A stretch of 64,000 bases of DNA. It comes from Macrocybe gigantea (lineage: Eukaryota; Basidiomycota; Agaricomycetes; Agaricales; Callistosporiaceae). Positions 35,961 through 45,945 of the stretch are shown piece by piece; the first letter of the stretch is position 1, and each line of letters opens with the position of its first letter. A program made the position numbers and the translations under genes. Under the pieces are notes generated by a model. That model worked only from the letters and a program-made list of their open reading frames with translations. It had not been told where the DNA came from and made no database searches. The stretch covers positions 186,001 through 250,000 of the forward strand of contig SJRY01000080.1 in assembly GCA_011319805.1 (NCBI GenBank). The letters are read 5' to 3'.

Positions 35961-38872
35961 ATGTCAGGTCATGAACAGCGCAATGTTGCATACGATCCCC
36001 TTCCGCTGACCTCGGATGAGCACACGTCGCATCTCTATAATGCGCCTCCATCTCCAGATCCCCACATCTCCGCCTTTCACACCCCTCAACTCGAGCCAGG
36101 CGACATAGCAGACCAATCCACCTCTACCATCCCTTCTGGTGCCGCCGCTCCGCGCTTTTTCGGTGCTGCCTTGTACGACGACCCCAGCGCACCCCAAGTC
36201 CGCGAATCATACGCATCGTCCCACAACACATTCCCTTCAAACGGGGGCGGGTCCGAATACAATAGCTCTGTATATGCCCTCAACGATACACTCGGTGCAA
36301 CACCACTCACTCACGGTCCTTATTCTGGTGCATATCGTGATGATCCAAACGACAACTTCGTGGAACAGGGCGGTCATCCGATGTCGCCCATTGGTCGTTC
36401 CCATCACGCGCTGCTGGAAGAGAAGCACGCTGCCTATGCCCATCCCCGCGCGAAATCTAAGCGGTGGATTATCATCCTAGGCATCCTTGGAGCGCTCATC
36501 ATCATCATCATCGCGGTTCTAGTACCTGTTTACTTTGCCGTCATCAAGCCAAACAACAACAATGGTGGCCACGGCTCGGCCAGTGATAATGCACCCAAGC
36601 CGTCCGCATCTAGCAAAGATGGCAAGACGCCTGTAGCTGCAGTGGTTACCGGCGGCGATGGAAGCACTGTCACTACCGAAGATGGCTCCACGTTCATTTA
36701 CCGCAATCCATTCGGCGGCTATTGGTATTGGGATGAAAACGATCCATTTAACGACGGCGCCAGAGCCCAGTCCTGGTCGCCGGCTCTGAACGAGACATTC
36801 AAATATGGCATCGACCAAGTTCGGGGGTTAGTTAGATTCGTGCACAACTGCCGAAGTCATCCCTCATATCTCCCTTTCCAGAGTCAATCTCGGAGGGTGG
36901 CTGAATACTGAGCCGGTGAGTTCCTTTTTTTTCCCCTCCATCAATCGGATATTAACTCTGACCTGCAACGCTTAGTTCATGCAAGTCTTTGTCTCCTTGC
37001 GGCCTGTAGTGACTAAACACTGACTTTTTAAAACAATTTTTTTTTTTTCTCCGTACAGCACCCCGGCACTTTATGAGCGTTACATGAACAGCACTACCCC
37101 TGTGGTGGACGAATGGACACTCAGCCAGGCGATGGCCGCTGATGCTACAAATGGAGGTCTTAACCAGTTGGAGGAGCATTATAAAACATTTATTGTGGGC
37201 CCCAATAAATCATAGCCCACATCTCGCCTCTGACTTTTTTTTTTCTTTTTTTTTTTTTCTTCTTTCTTTCTTTCTTTCTTTCTTCCTTCTTCCAGACAGA
37301 AAAGGACTTCGCAGAAATTGCAGGTGCTGGTCTCAATTATGTCCGTATACCGCTTGGATATTGGGCCATAGAAACCCGTGACGGGGAGCCGTTCCTTGCT
37401 AAGGTTTCCTGGACGTATGTGTTCGAATTTTCGTCATCGACAGTGATATTCATCGATATCCTCAGATACTTCTTGAAAGCTATAAAATGGGCACGCAAAT
37501 ATGGAATTCGGATTAACTTGGATTTACATGCGGTTCCCGGTAGTCAAAATGGATGGAACCACTCCGGTCGTTTGGGCACGGTCAACTTCCTGAATGGCCC
37601 GATGGGCTACGCGAATGCTCAACGTGCATTGGACTACATACGCATCATTGCCGAGTTCATTTCGCAACCTCAATATCGGGACGTGGTCACAATGTTTGGC
37701 ATTCTCAACGAACCTCAAGCACCTGTTATGGGCCAAGATGCATTAGCACGATTGTGTGTCCAGCACTATCATCTCTTGTTGTTGTAACTGACTTCCGAGC
37801 ATGACAGTTATATGCAAGCATACAACATCATCCGTAATGCTGGAGGTGTAGGTCAAGGAAAGGGGCCGTTTATCTCCATACACGACGGTTTTCTGCCGCG
37901 GAAAGAATGGGCAGGCGTGTTCCCGAATGCTGATCGCGTCGGTCTCGACTCGCATCCATATGTGTGCTTCGGGGGTCAATCCAGTGCTCCGATGTCGTCG
38001 TATGCCAACACGCCATGTACGACTTGGGGTTCAGTCGTAAATGATTCCATGGCGAACTTCGGTTTCACAAATGCCGGCGAATTCAGTAATGCTGTTACCG
38101 ACTGCGGCCTATGGTTGAACGGTGTCAATCTCGGAACCCGTTACGAAGGAACGTACACTGACGGTTCGCCTCGCGTTGGCAGTTGCACTCCATGGACAGA
38201 CTGGCCTAGTTACGATGCCACAATGAAAAACGCGATCAAGCAGTTTGCCTTGGCTAGCATGGATGCGCTCCAGGTACGCAGGTTATGTAGTGATACATTC
38301 AATGTTTTATTGACTGCCGAAAATAGAATTATTTCTTTTGGACGTGGAAGATTGGCAACTCCAGTGTCACAGGCAAAGTGGAGACACCTGCATGGTCATA
38401 CCAATTAGGTTTTGAAAATGGGTGGATGCCGACAGATCCCCGTCAGGCCCGAGGCGTTTGCAAAAACTCTAGTCCCTGGTCGCCGCCCCTTGAGGCGTGG
38501 CAGACAGGAGGAGCTGGTGCCGGAAATATCCCGGCCAGCGCTAGTTCGTCGCTGGCTTGGCCACCTCCCGTCCTCAGCAATGCCGGGCCCATCTCGTCCT
38601 TGCCATCTTACACACCTACTGGTACTCTGACGACGTTGCCGGGACCAACGTTTACGACGTCAACGGGATCGACTGCGACAGCCAAGATAGACGTCGGCAA
38701 CGGATGGGCGAACCCCTCCGACACGACCGGAATGGCAGTTCCTATTCCTTCCTGCAGTTATCTTGACCCGTGGGTAGGACCAACCGTGGCTCCACCATCA
38801 CCCCTGTGTGCAGGCGGTGCGGCGAGACGGCATGAAACATCCGTCCCTCATATTACTCCGTCTCCATCATAA
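35961..38872 (+). CDS. Membrane-anchored exo-beta-1,3-glucanase, GH5
   Basis: Cell-wall glucan hydrolase of the Exg type with a type II membrane anchor. Exon 1 (35961-36826) encodes a long cytosolic tail and a signal anchor (IIILGILGALIIIIIAVLVP near residue 175). The GH5 barrel follows: VNLGGWLNTEP, YVRIPLGYWAIE, INLDLHAVPGSQNGWNHSG, the acid/base in ILNEPQ, HDGF, the nucleophile candidate in NAGEFSNAVTDCGLWLNG, and NYFFWTWKIG. The C-terminal 120 residues are Ser/Thr/Pro-rich. Splicing is unusual. Intron 36916-36975 is followed by a 5-nt exon TTCAT (36976-36980) and then a GC-AG intron 36981-37058, giving EPFITPALYE. Intron 37195-37295 has a long pyrimidine tract. The stop is at 38870-38872. 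Confidence 0.93.
36976..36980 (+). other. 5-nt micro-exon of the glucanase gene
   Basis: The bases TTCAT lie between CTTAG (end of intron 36916-36975) and GCAAGT (start of intron 36981-37058). Joining GAGCCG, TTCAT and CACCCCGGCA gives E-P-F-I-T-P-A. The Phe-Ile-x-Pro after Glu-Pro is conserved in this enzyme family. No other arrangement tried keeps both the frame and the motif. Confidence 0.8.
37234..37293 (+). repeat. Pyrimidine tract with TTTC microsatellite inside an intron
   Basis: T-runs followed by about six tandem TTTC/CTTT units and ending in TTCCAG fill the 3' half of glucanase intron 37195-37295. It probably serves as an over-long polypyrimidine tract and is likely length-variable between strains. 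Confidence 0.85.
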
Positions 38873-39136
38873 CGTTCAGACCAAAGGCAATAAAATAACA
38901 ATGTTTTCTGAAGTGCCTGGCTTCCCCTGAGTACCGTTGAAGCAGGGGTACTGTATGACAGGGTCCATAATTTGTATATCTGCTTGCTATCTCGCTTTCT
39001 TCATTCCCTTGTTTTTATTAGCATATCATGGACATGCAGGACTTTTTTTCAGTACCACACACTCATTTAGTATATGTCGACGCACTTAATGATTGGAATC
39101 GTTCATAGGTAGCATTGGGTTTTGTTAAATCAACGG

Positions 39137-39473
39137 TCAATGTTCTCCACTCGTGGTCGCGTATCTGTCCTCCAAATCCTCCTGGCCTCCAAATCCTCCT
39201 TCGAAGTCACGATCTATGTCGGCCCGATCTTGAGTTGATCCCGATGATTTCGCTGCCTCCTCCCTCAGGGTGGCAAGCTGAGTGGCTTCCTGTCGCAGAG
39301 TTCTAGATATCTTATCAGAGTAGACAATGGCAGACATGACCTTCTCTCGAATGTAGCGAGCCTCTTCAGCTTGCTCTTTTGATTTAAATGCGCTGTCCTG
39401 AGCAAAACATAAGGTTGTGGGCGAGTGGAACTCGAGACGGGTGAGGCACCTGAGCTGTGGCTCCTTCAGACAT
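39137..39473 (-). CDS. INH1: Mitochondrial F1F0-ATPase inhibitor IF1 family
   Basis: Small inhibitor that blocks ATP hydrolysis by mitochondrial ATP synthase when the membrane potential falls. Three exons on the minus strand (39450-39473, 39341-39397, 39137-39289) give 77 residues. The product starts MSEGATAQDSAFKSKEQAEE and continues ARYIREKEATQLATLREE. This matches the SEG...F.KRE.A.E..Y.R..E...L..LR pattern of the family. The second intron (39290-39340) must end at GCGACAG to give REKEATQL. No clear presequence is present; the first exon is only 8 codons, and fungal IF1 may be annotated with a longer N-terminus. The Gly/Asp-rich tail is extra. It is divergent from ECO1 by about 80 nt and converges with the glucanase gene. 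Confidence 0.75.
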
Positions 39474-39552
39474 GATAGACAATAACGGAAGAGTGGTGAA
39501 TGGACAGGCACGTGATTACGGCGCGTGTTACATAAGTGGACGATACACGGTC
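39474..39552. promoter_or_regulatory. Very short bidirectional promoter, IF1 and ECO1
   Basis: Only 79 nt (112 nt if ECO1 starts at 39586) separate the divergent starts. Position alone supports the call. Confidence 0.35.
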
Positions 39553-40601
39553 ATGTCACGTCCAAGTGTCCCAATCTCCCCAACTATGCCAACCAAGGTC
39601 GTCCGCACCTACTCAGCACGCCAGACCGGAGCACGCCCTGCTCTTCACCAGAAGCGGCCCCTAGAGGACAACAGCAACCTCGATCCCTCGCCAAGACGCG
39701 CAAAGGTCGCGAAGGCAAACAAGACATCTGATCGTCGCGTCGGTGGCGCAAAAAAGCATAAACAGAAGACCTTGACTCAGCTGCATTTCTGCACGGACAA
39801 GTCCATCTTCCGAACGTGTCCCTTTTGCAACATGTCTTTCACCTGCGGTGCGCCTGACGACGAGAGTCTTCATCGTGCCCATTGCGCTAGGGTCCAGCGA
39901 GGCATGGAATGGGGAAAAGAGGAAGAACGGGAAGCAATGAAGAGCGAGGTGGTCGAATTTTCGAGCTCAATGAAGCTGAAAAACGGAAGCAGAGGTCGGA
40001 TAATATATTTTCGTGCGGACATTGGGGGGAGAATAGGGTCAAAGGTCGGCCGTTTCCAGGTCAATACTCTCGAATGACGCTCACTACCTATCGACCTCAG
40101 TTGCGCACCCTGCTTGACACCATAAACCTGTCCTTAGCGGCCCCCCACCTGACTTCATCAGTTCTGCAAGCGTCCAAAGCCTATTTATTCCTCCTTAACC
40201 CCCTGAATGCTAAACCTGGACGCGAAAAGATCGTCGGATGCGTAATTGCTCAACGTATAGAAACCGCTATGGCAATTGCCACTCTGGAAGACTGCCATAC
40301 TGAGCAACAAGGTAACCCAAAAAGCTCCTCATCGCTCATAGCAGTCGACTCCGAAAAGGGTATTTTCTGCTATCCGGCCGCATTGCGAACGCCTCTTGGA
40401 ATACCCCGTCTTTTCGTCCCATCTGCCTATCGCAGGCAAGGCATAGCCACGTTGTTGTTGTCCGCCGCTGCCGAAACATTTGTGTATGGATGCCCTCTTG
40501 ATCCGACGAAAGGACAAGTGGCATTCACTCAGCCCACTGGTGACGGAAGTGCCATTATGTTGCGTTGGGGTCGTGGAGGTGTAAGGATATATGAAGAGTG
40601 A
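39553..40601 (+). CDS. ECO1: ECO1/ESCO N-acetyltransferase for sister-chromatid cohesion
   Basis: Acetylates the cohesin subunit Smc3 in S phase. Two exons, 39553-40044 and 40101-40601, are joined by a 56-nt phase-0 intron to give 330 residues. A second ATG at 39586 (MPTKVVRTYSARQ) gives 319 residues and is the more typical family start. The N-terminus is basic and disordered. A PIP-like KTLTQLHF precedes the C2H2 finger (CPFCNMSFTCGAPDDESLHRAHC). The GNAT domain follows (KIVGCVIAQRIETAMAI, PLGIPRLFVPSAYRRQGIAT, then KGQVAFTQPTGDGSAIMLRW). All are signatures of Eco1. It converges with a small membrane-protein gene 60 nt away. Confidence 0.9.
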
Positions 40602-40661
40602 TATTGGAATGTACATAAGGATGCATGTGCATATGCTTCGATAAGATCCTTGACAATGTCC

Positions 40662-40875
40662 TTAGGCATCGAATGCGTTAGTAAGGGCAGCCAACGCGGA
40701 ATGCGGCGGCAAGAATAACAAGTGCAAGAAGCAAAAGACGAAAACCGCGACGACGAAGCAAAACGCAACGATCAGGAAGAAATCACGAGCTACATGGAAC
40801 GTACAGCATTATTTCTCGTTCGAGCACTAGTTAGTGGAATGCTACACCCACAGATCGTATTTTCGTAGAGCTCAT
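40662..40875 (-). CDS. Small single-pass membrane protein, 51 residues, unknown
   Basis: Two minus-strand exons, 40848-40875 and 40662-40789, are joined by a 58-nt intron. The intron has donor GTGTAG, a strong CTAAC branch site and acceptor CATGTAG, in phase 1. The product starts MSSTKIRSVARDFF, runs through about 25 very hydrophobic residues (LIVAFCFVVAVFVFCFLHLL) and ends PPHSALAALTNAFDA. The basic N-terminus ahead of the hydrophobic stretch suggests a single-span protein, N-in. I do not recognise it. Support comes from exact phase closure and the strong branch point. A plus-strand open frame of 68 codons starts at the overlapping ATG at 40874 and is less convincing. Confidence 0.5.
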
Positions 40876-41080
40876 GCCACTCGCGACGACGATGACTGTT
40901 ATGTCCGAGTCTTCCGCGTCTACGACGGCCAGCGCCTGCGCGGGAGAGGGTGCTCCGGGCAAGGTATCGTGGGTTCTTTCGGACGTCCATACACCCGGTA
41001 CTGTCCCAGGTCACGATGTGATCATGATTCACGATGTGCAAAAAGTGAATTCCGCGACAATGGCTCGCTCTCTCCCCTAA

Positions 41081-41776
41081 TAAAAATTCAAGTAGTTGAA
41101 TACTATATCATCAATCATATTTACAACGTTGTTTCAATGAAATACCTTGTAGTTCTGAAATGCGAGACGAAAAAGTTCAAAATTTTGTGTTTCCCAGTCC
41201 ATCAAATGCTTCGGAGAAACTAATGTTGATAGTCAACACCTCAAGAGTCATTGGTACTTCTTATTTTATACATTGAATACTCTATTTCCCCAATTTCTCC
41301 GAGGGACAGACCAGGCGCGATGCCATCGAACGGCTCAAAGCAAGTCCAGAGGTGACTTAGTGTGATGCTTTCAACCTCAGTTGATGCTCCGCGTGCCGAA
41401 TCCTGGCAGCCAGCTCAGTTTATCCCTCACGTGGCGCAGAAGCCGCCGGCGGCTTCCCAGCTGAGTCTGTAAGTAATGGGTGACCTCGCGTGACTGTGTT
41501 TTGCATATCCCGGTTTTTTGAGCCTCTCACCTCGGTCAAGGCCCGATGAATGCTACACATCATAAATAATGCTGGGGATTTTTGTGAACACTCATGAGAT
41601 GATTCTTCAAAAGATCTAGTAGTTTGAGGAGTACTGGCTTTGTCGTTAAAATTATAAAAATCGAAAAATGAAATATTTGCATTTCCCAACAAGGGACAGT
41701 AAGAGTTACTTTTGCAAAGAGGAACAGCGAAGGGCCAAGTTTGTTAGTAACACTACTGTACACGTGACTACTCGCT
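41081..41776. other. Gene-poor stretch downstream of CDC45
   Basis: About 700 nt with no gene I can support. One coding-like patch (plus strand, 41364-41472, reading VDAPRAESWQPAQFIPHV) has an ATG upstream at 41322, but only a 29-nt gap is available as an intron. Part of 41500-41776 is AT-rich and may be the CDC45 3' region. Confidence 0.4.
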
Positions 41777-44257
41777 CTAGTCCATAACGGGTCCTTCGCA
41801 GAGAGCTTCCAAGAAATTCTTCAGGTCCTTCTGTGGAATCTCTAAAACGCTGGCGTCGAAGGATGTATGTCGTGTTACCGTATTGCACTTGACTTTGGCG
41901 TCAAGAAATGCGACGCCAAATTCACTGTGGGATTAAAGCGTTCAGTGCTGAGCTCATGCGCCAACGACAGACGACATCACAATACTTTTTACGGAGGTCG
42001 CCAAATTCGAGGGATGCCATGATACCGACGACCATATACGCGTCCGTGTTCTCATTTAGGCATGCGACGACAAATGGCAGGCTTTTGCGTTTCGACTGCA
42101 TACTGACACTCGTGCCCGGAATGCGGTCGCGCAGCACGTCCACAAGCCATAGGGCCAATCGTGACAGCACTCCAGGGTGCGAGAAAAGAGGCAAGTCCGG
42201 TCCCTGAGAAAGCAGGACAACTCGATGATTTCGCATAGTGCGGATGTCTTGCTTGTCGATGATGGAGGTGCCCTGTCGGATGATAGCACGATGAAGGCTC
42301 ATAGCGAGCTTCAGCGCCTCACGAAGTGAATCAACGCTTTCGAGCCGTAAGGCTTGCATCATCAGGGCCAGTTGAAGCAGGGACTCACTCATTAAGCGCA
42401 TCAAAAGCCGCCCAGAAATTCTTGGCCCACCAAGTCAATCTCTGTTTCGTTTCTTGCTCGATCTTATCCCCTTCATCCTGATCAGTGGGATTCTTGGCCT
42501 TGTGTGAGGCTCCGTCCGCCGGAAGGTTAGACCTGTGCATTTCCTTTGTTCCTTCTCGAACTTTATCCGCTTCCCAAAGTCTTCCACTTCCGAACCATTC
42601 CCCTCCGTTCCGTGACCCCTCCACCTCTACTTCTAGCTTGACACCACTTGCAAGGTCTAGAAGAGCGCCAAGGCCCTCCACAGCATCTGCCGCCGACAAC
42701 GGCTGGGAGCGATATCCATAACACCGCGTAAACGAAGGGTACTGTAGTTCAAGTAGACCGTACTCGGGCGCAATTTCTTCGAGCTTTTTCAGAAGATCGC
42801 GCTTCAAATCCATGTCCATGTGCGAGTACGGTTGTTGTGTCTGTGGTATTGAAAACCTTTCAAGCGTTAGCAAAGATCGAGGCAACATTTCCGGGACTGT
42901 CATACCCCATTTTTGCGAGAAGTCCAGTCAGCCGGCTTCTCCCACGTTCTTTCCACATGCCAAGCTTATTTGCTAGATAACTGGAATGGAACATGGCATC
43001 ATATAGCGTCCAATGGCGAAAGAGCATGAATCGCAGTTCGTCCGTTGCGCGTATATTCGTATCGTCTGGATTTATAGACGCAGAAGAGTTGTTCATTGCA
43101 TCGACAGGAAGTGGGTTCAGCCGGAAGACTTCGTCATAATATATAGAATGATATGATTCATAAGTTTCCCTCGATATCCGCGATGTGATATACTGGTATG
43201 TCAAACCCAGTATTGCAAGCCTGGAGAATCGTGAACTCAGTACATATGCCGAAAGATGTCATGCATCGCCTACCAGAGTATATCGTTGTCAACTCGTTCA
43301 AGGACTGTTGCCAATACATAAATCGTCCCTGCCGCACTTTGCCCATGATATGTTCCACCCAAATAGTGTTTGGCTATCGTAGAATCGTATGCATCGCGCT
43401 GCTCACGTGTCATTCGTTTCGACTGTACTCAAATTTAGTTAGCACGCGCGCGTCCACCTCGGTCAAGTCATATACCTCGCCAACTCGACGACGCTTGCTG
43501 GGATCTGATTGGTCGTCAGCCATTCTGCGCCTCTTCTTTGGCGTGCTAGATTCGCAATCTTCATCATATTCGCCTTCTATGTTATGAGGAGACTCCGGAT
43601 CAGAGTAATAGTCTGAGTCCTCGTCATCCGAATCTGGCAAAGGTTCGTACTATCCAAAGCATGAGCGTTAATAAGAGCCCAAAGCGAACAGCATACCTGC
43701 AAGGCTTCCCAGGCCTTGCGTTCCTCCTGAAGTTTCTCCGCTCCGCCATCGTCCCATAGTACAACACGTTCGCCAACTTCGCCTCCCAGAAATAACGTGG
43801 TTAAGTTCAGCGGTCTTGAGGAATCGATGACATGGACCGTGAGGTTGCTGCCAAAGTTACCGAACCACTCAGTTTCGGAGGTCAGCTCTAGAACTCCTCC
43901 CATGTTCAGTAAGATGAGTGTTTGTAACTGAGCAGGGGACGACCATGTTAACCACACTTGCTGAAAGGGAGCAATGCGCGAGCGCACCTCCGAATACGAT
44001 AAAAGATCATCGCGAATCCGTTCCAACTCGTCAAATCCGGATACTGGAACTATTCGATGTATTACGTCGTCTTGATTGAACAGGTCACTGAGCATACGGG
44101 CAGCACAGAGGGCGTCCACATCTGGGGCAACCAGAATGAGGACGGAAGATGCAGAGGTGAGAGGAGATGCCCTGAAGGAAGCCAAAATTCTAGCATAAGC
44201 CTCTGTGTAAGATGGGCGTTGACCATTAGCAAGGTGAGGTGGCGGTATGTAAACCAT
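41777..44257 (-). CDS. CDC45: CDC45 replication-initiation factor
   Basis: Core subunit of the CMG replicative helicase (Cdc45-MCM-GINS), nuclear. The start MVYIPPPHL is at 44257. It is followed by the DHH-like fold motif LVAPDVDALCAARMLSDLF, VPVSGFDEL, and LLNMGGVLEL. An acidic and basic linker follows (DSDDEDSDYYSDPESP, then KKRRRMADD near 43530). The helical middle contains LRFMLFRHWTLYDAMFHSSY near 43030 and, after a splice, SRLTGLLAKMG. The C-terminal region has SLPFVVACLNENTDAYMVVG. The last exon joins DLRKK to EFGVAFLDAK and ends SFDASVLEIPQKDL...EGPVMD, with a TAG at 41777-41779. At least five introns interrupt it. It is tandem to the scramblase gene, 107 nt downstream of it. Confidence 0.92.
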
Positions 44258-44364
44258 GATGAGTGTAGAAGGGTGTCATGATCAGACATCAACCGCGTTC
44301 AAGTGGATATCGCCTGTGACCACATTCACATGCGCGTGACAGTTCGTGTAACATAAACTACATT

Positions 44365-45871
44365 CTATTCCCAGTGTGTCATACTACTCAGCAATCCTCC
44401 ACTATCATGGGACAATCAGAAGGTATCGTTGCCGAACGAGTACGAAACACTGACCTTGTAGGATTCGAATGACGCGAGAAATAGTCAAAATCAATATTCA
44501 CTGCACCAGCTGTCAGTTGCTGCGGGAAATAACGAGATAGATCCTACCAGCTAAAGCAAGAATAAGCTACATTTTACTATCAGCATACGTCGCGATAAGG
44601 TTAGTCGATATCAACGTATGAACGTACAGCGCGTTGCTCAAGCGTGAGATGAATTGCTATGCCAGGCCTGAGATCCTCGTCTATGCCAAAATGGACAAAA
44701 TATTGTCCTGAGACGAGTAGCGTCAAGATTCACGAACTCGAGCTTCATATTAAATCAGCTTGCCAGTATCCGTAAAAATCTGTTATCGTAGTAGTTAGAG
44801 GTAGAAGATCGGATGAAGCACCACCTAAATACCTCTCGACCAAATCCTCGAAAAGCCCTACGGATCAGTGATAGTTCATTTCCGCTTCTATCGATGATTG
44901 GAAAGTGCCAAGCCAGAAATCCAGAGTCTACATTCGCAAACTGTTTATAGATCGCCGTGTAGGGTTCTGGTTGGGATTCTGACGCGGTCGAGACAACTGG
45001 CCTGCGATGCTCGTCACTAGCGAAACGATTGGCAAAAGAAAAAAAAATCATGAGCAATCCAAAACAAAAGAAATACCGGATGAAAAGCTCGTAACGCCTC
45101 CGCCAAGGATGCCATATTTGCTGAACTTCTGCAAAGGTATCGAGGACCGGCTCGCCACTGGGTGTGTACTGATTCAAGCCTCGAAGGTGTTGGACAAACA
45201 TGCGCGAGTTGATCCATGCAAATGGCCGACGAAGCTGGAATATATTGGGCAACAGCACCATCATAACCAATAGGCTAGATACACACCCACAAGATAGGGG
45301 AACCCGTAACATCCATGACAACCGCTTTAAATGGTCTGTGGGTGGCAAAGGCTTGACGCGCAAAAACGCCGAAGAAACTGCTGGACTCCTCTGCGATGTA
45401 ACCAACAGTTTCCCCTTGTTTGTTGCCTGTGATGGTATACTTATGCTTTGCACAGTGTCACATCAGGAAGGAAAAAGAAACGTTACTTATAGAATATTTG
45501 TTGGATTGCTCGAAGCCGACAAATATGTTGAGCATCTCAATCTGTCTGGTGTGTCAAACTTACAGCAATGACTGTAATTCGCAAGAGTAGAGAGAAACAA
45601 ACCTCTCGACAACAAGCATGTCGTGTCTGAGAAGGTTTCTGAGCCCGTCTTCTGGCGGATTCACGGGCTTGCGCTGGCTGGCTCGCCAAAGCGGAGAAGA
45701 TTCCTCTGGAGGGACGGATTCACGAGGAATCAAGTCCAGCGTCGCGAGATCATCTCTGTCTCTAGGAGAACGTGATTTCGGAGGTGTACGTTTCGGAAAA
45801 CGAGAAAGTGCATAGGCACGGCGACTAGTAGCTGTTAAAAGTAATCGACTGGAGGTCACTGTAGAGAGCAT
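44365..45871 (-). CDS. AIM25: Phospholipid scramblase family protein, probably mitochondrial (AIM25-like)
   Basis: Member of the scramblase family; yeast Aim25 and human PLSCR3 localise to mitochondria. The start ATG at 45869-45871 gives MLSTVTSSRLLLTATSRRAY, an amphipathic Arg/Ser-rich presequence. Core motifs are NLLRHDMLVVER, RRPFAWINSRMFVQ, GEPVLDTFAEVQQIWHPWRR and SGFLAWHFPIIDRSGNELSL. A splice joins REIFTDT to GQYFVHFGIDEDLRPG, and the C-terminus has LILALAVNIDFDYFSRHSN before the stop at 44365-44367. Intron 44708-44763 has a GC donor (CTG|GCAAGC). A charged, Ser-rich segment follows the presequence. The gene is divergent from mtIF2, 74 nt away, so two mitochondrial genes share a promoter. 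Confidence 0.86.
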
Positions 45872-45945
45872 GTCATCCCAAGTCACGTGCTTCCAAATTC
45901 TGCAGCCAACGAGCGTTGACCAGTTTTTCCAGCGCTGCCAGTCTT
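45872..45945. promoter_or_regulatory. 74-nt bidirectional prom., scramblase and mtIF2
   Basis: The two start codons lie 74 nt apart on opposite strands. Both products have mitochondrial presequences, which suggests co-regulation. No core element is obvious; position alone supports the call. Confidence 0.4.

Noticed and set aside
37201..37295. Poly-T/TTTC run as a retroelement tail
   Set aside because: It ends exactly at a functional acceptor within an intron, with no element or target duplication beside it.
40874..41080. 68-codon plus-strand open frame starting MPLATTMTVMSESS
   Set aside because: Low-complexity start, no recognised domain, and it overlaps the 5' end of a better-supported minus-strand gene.
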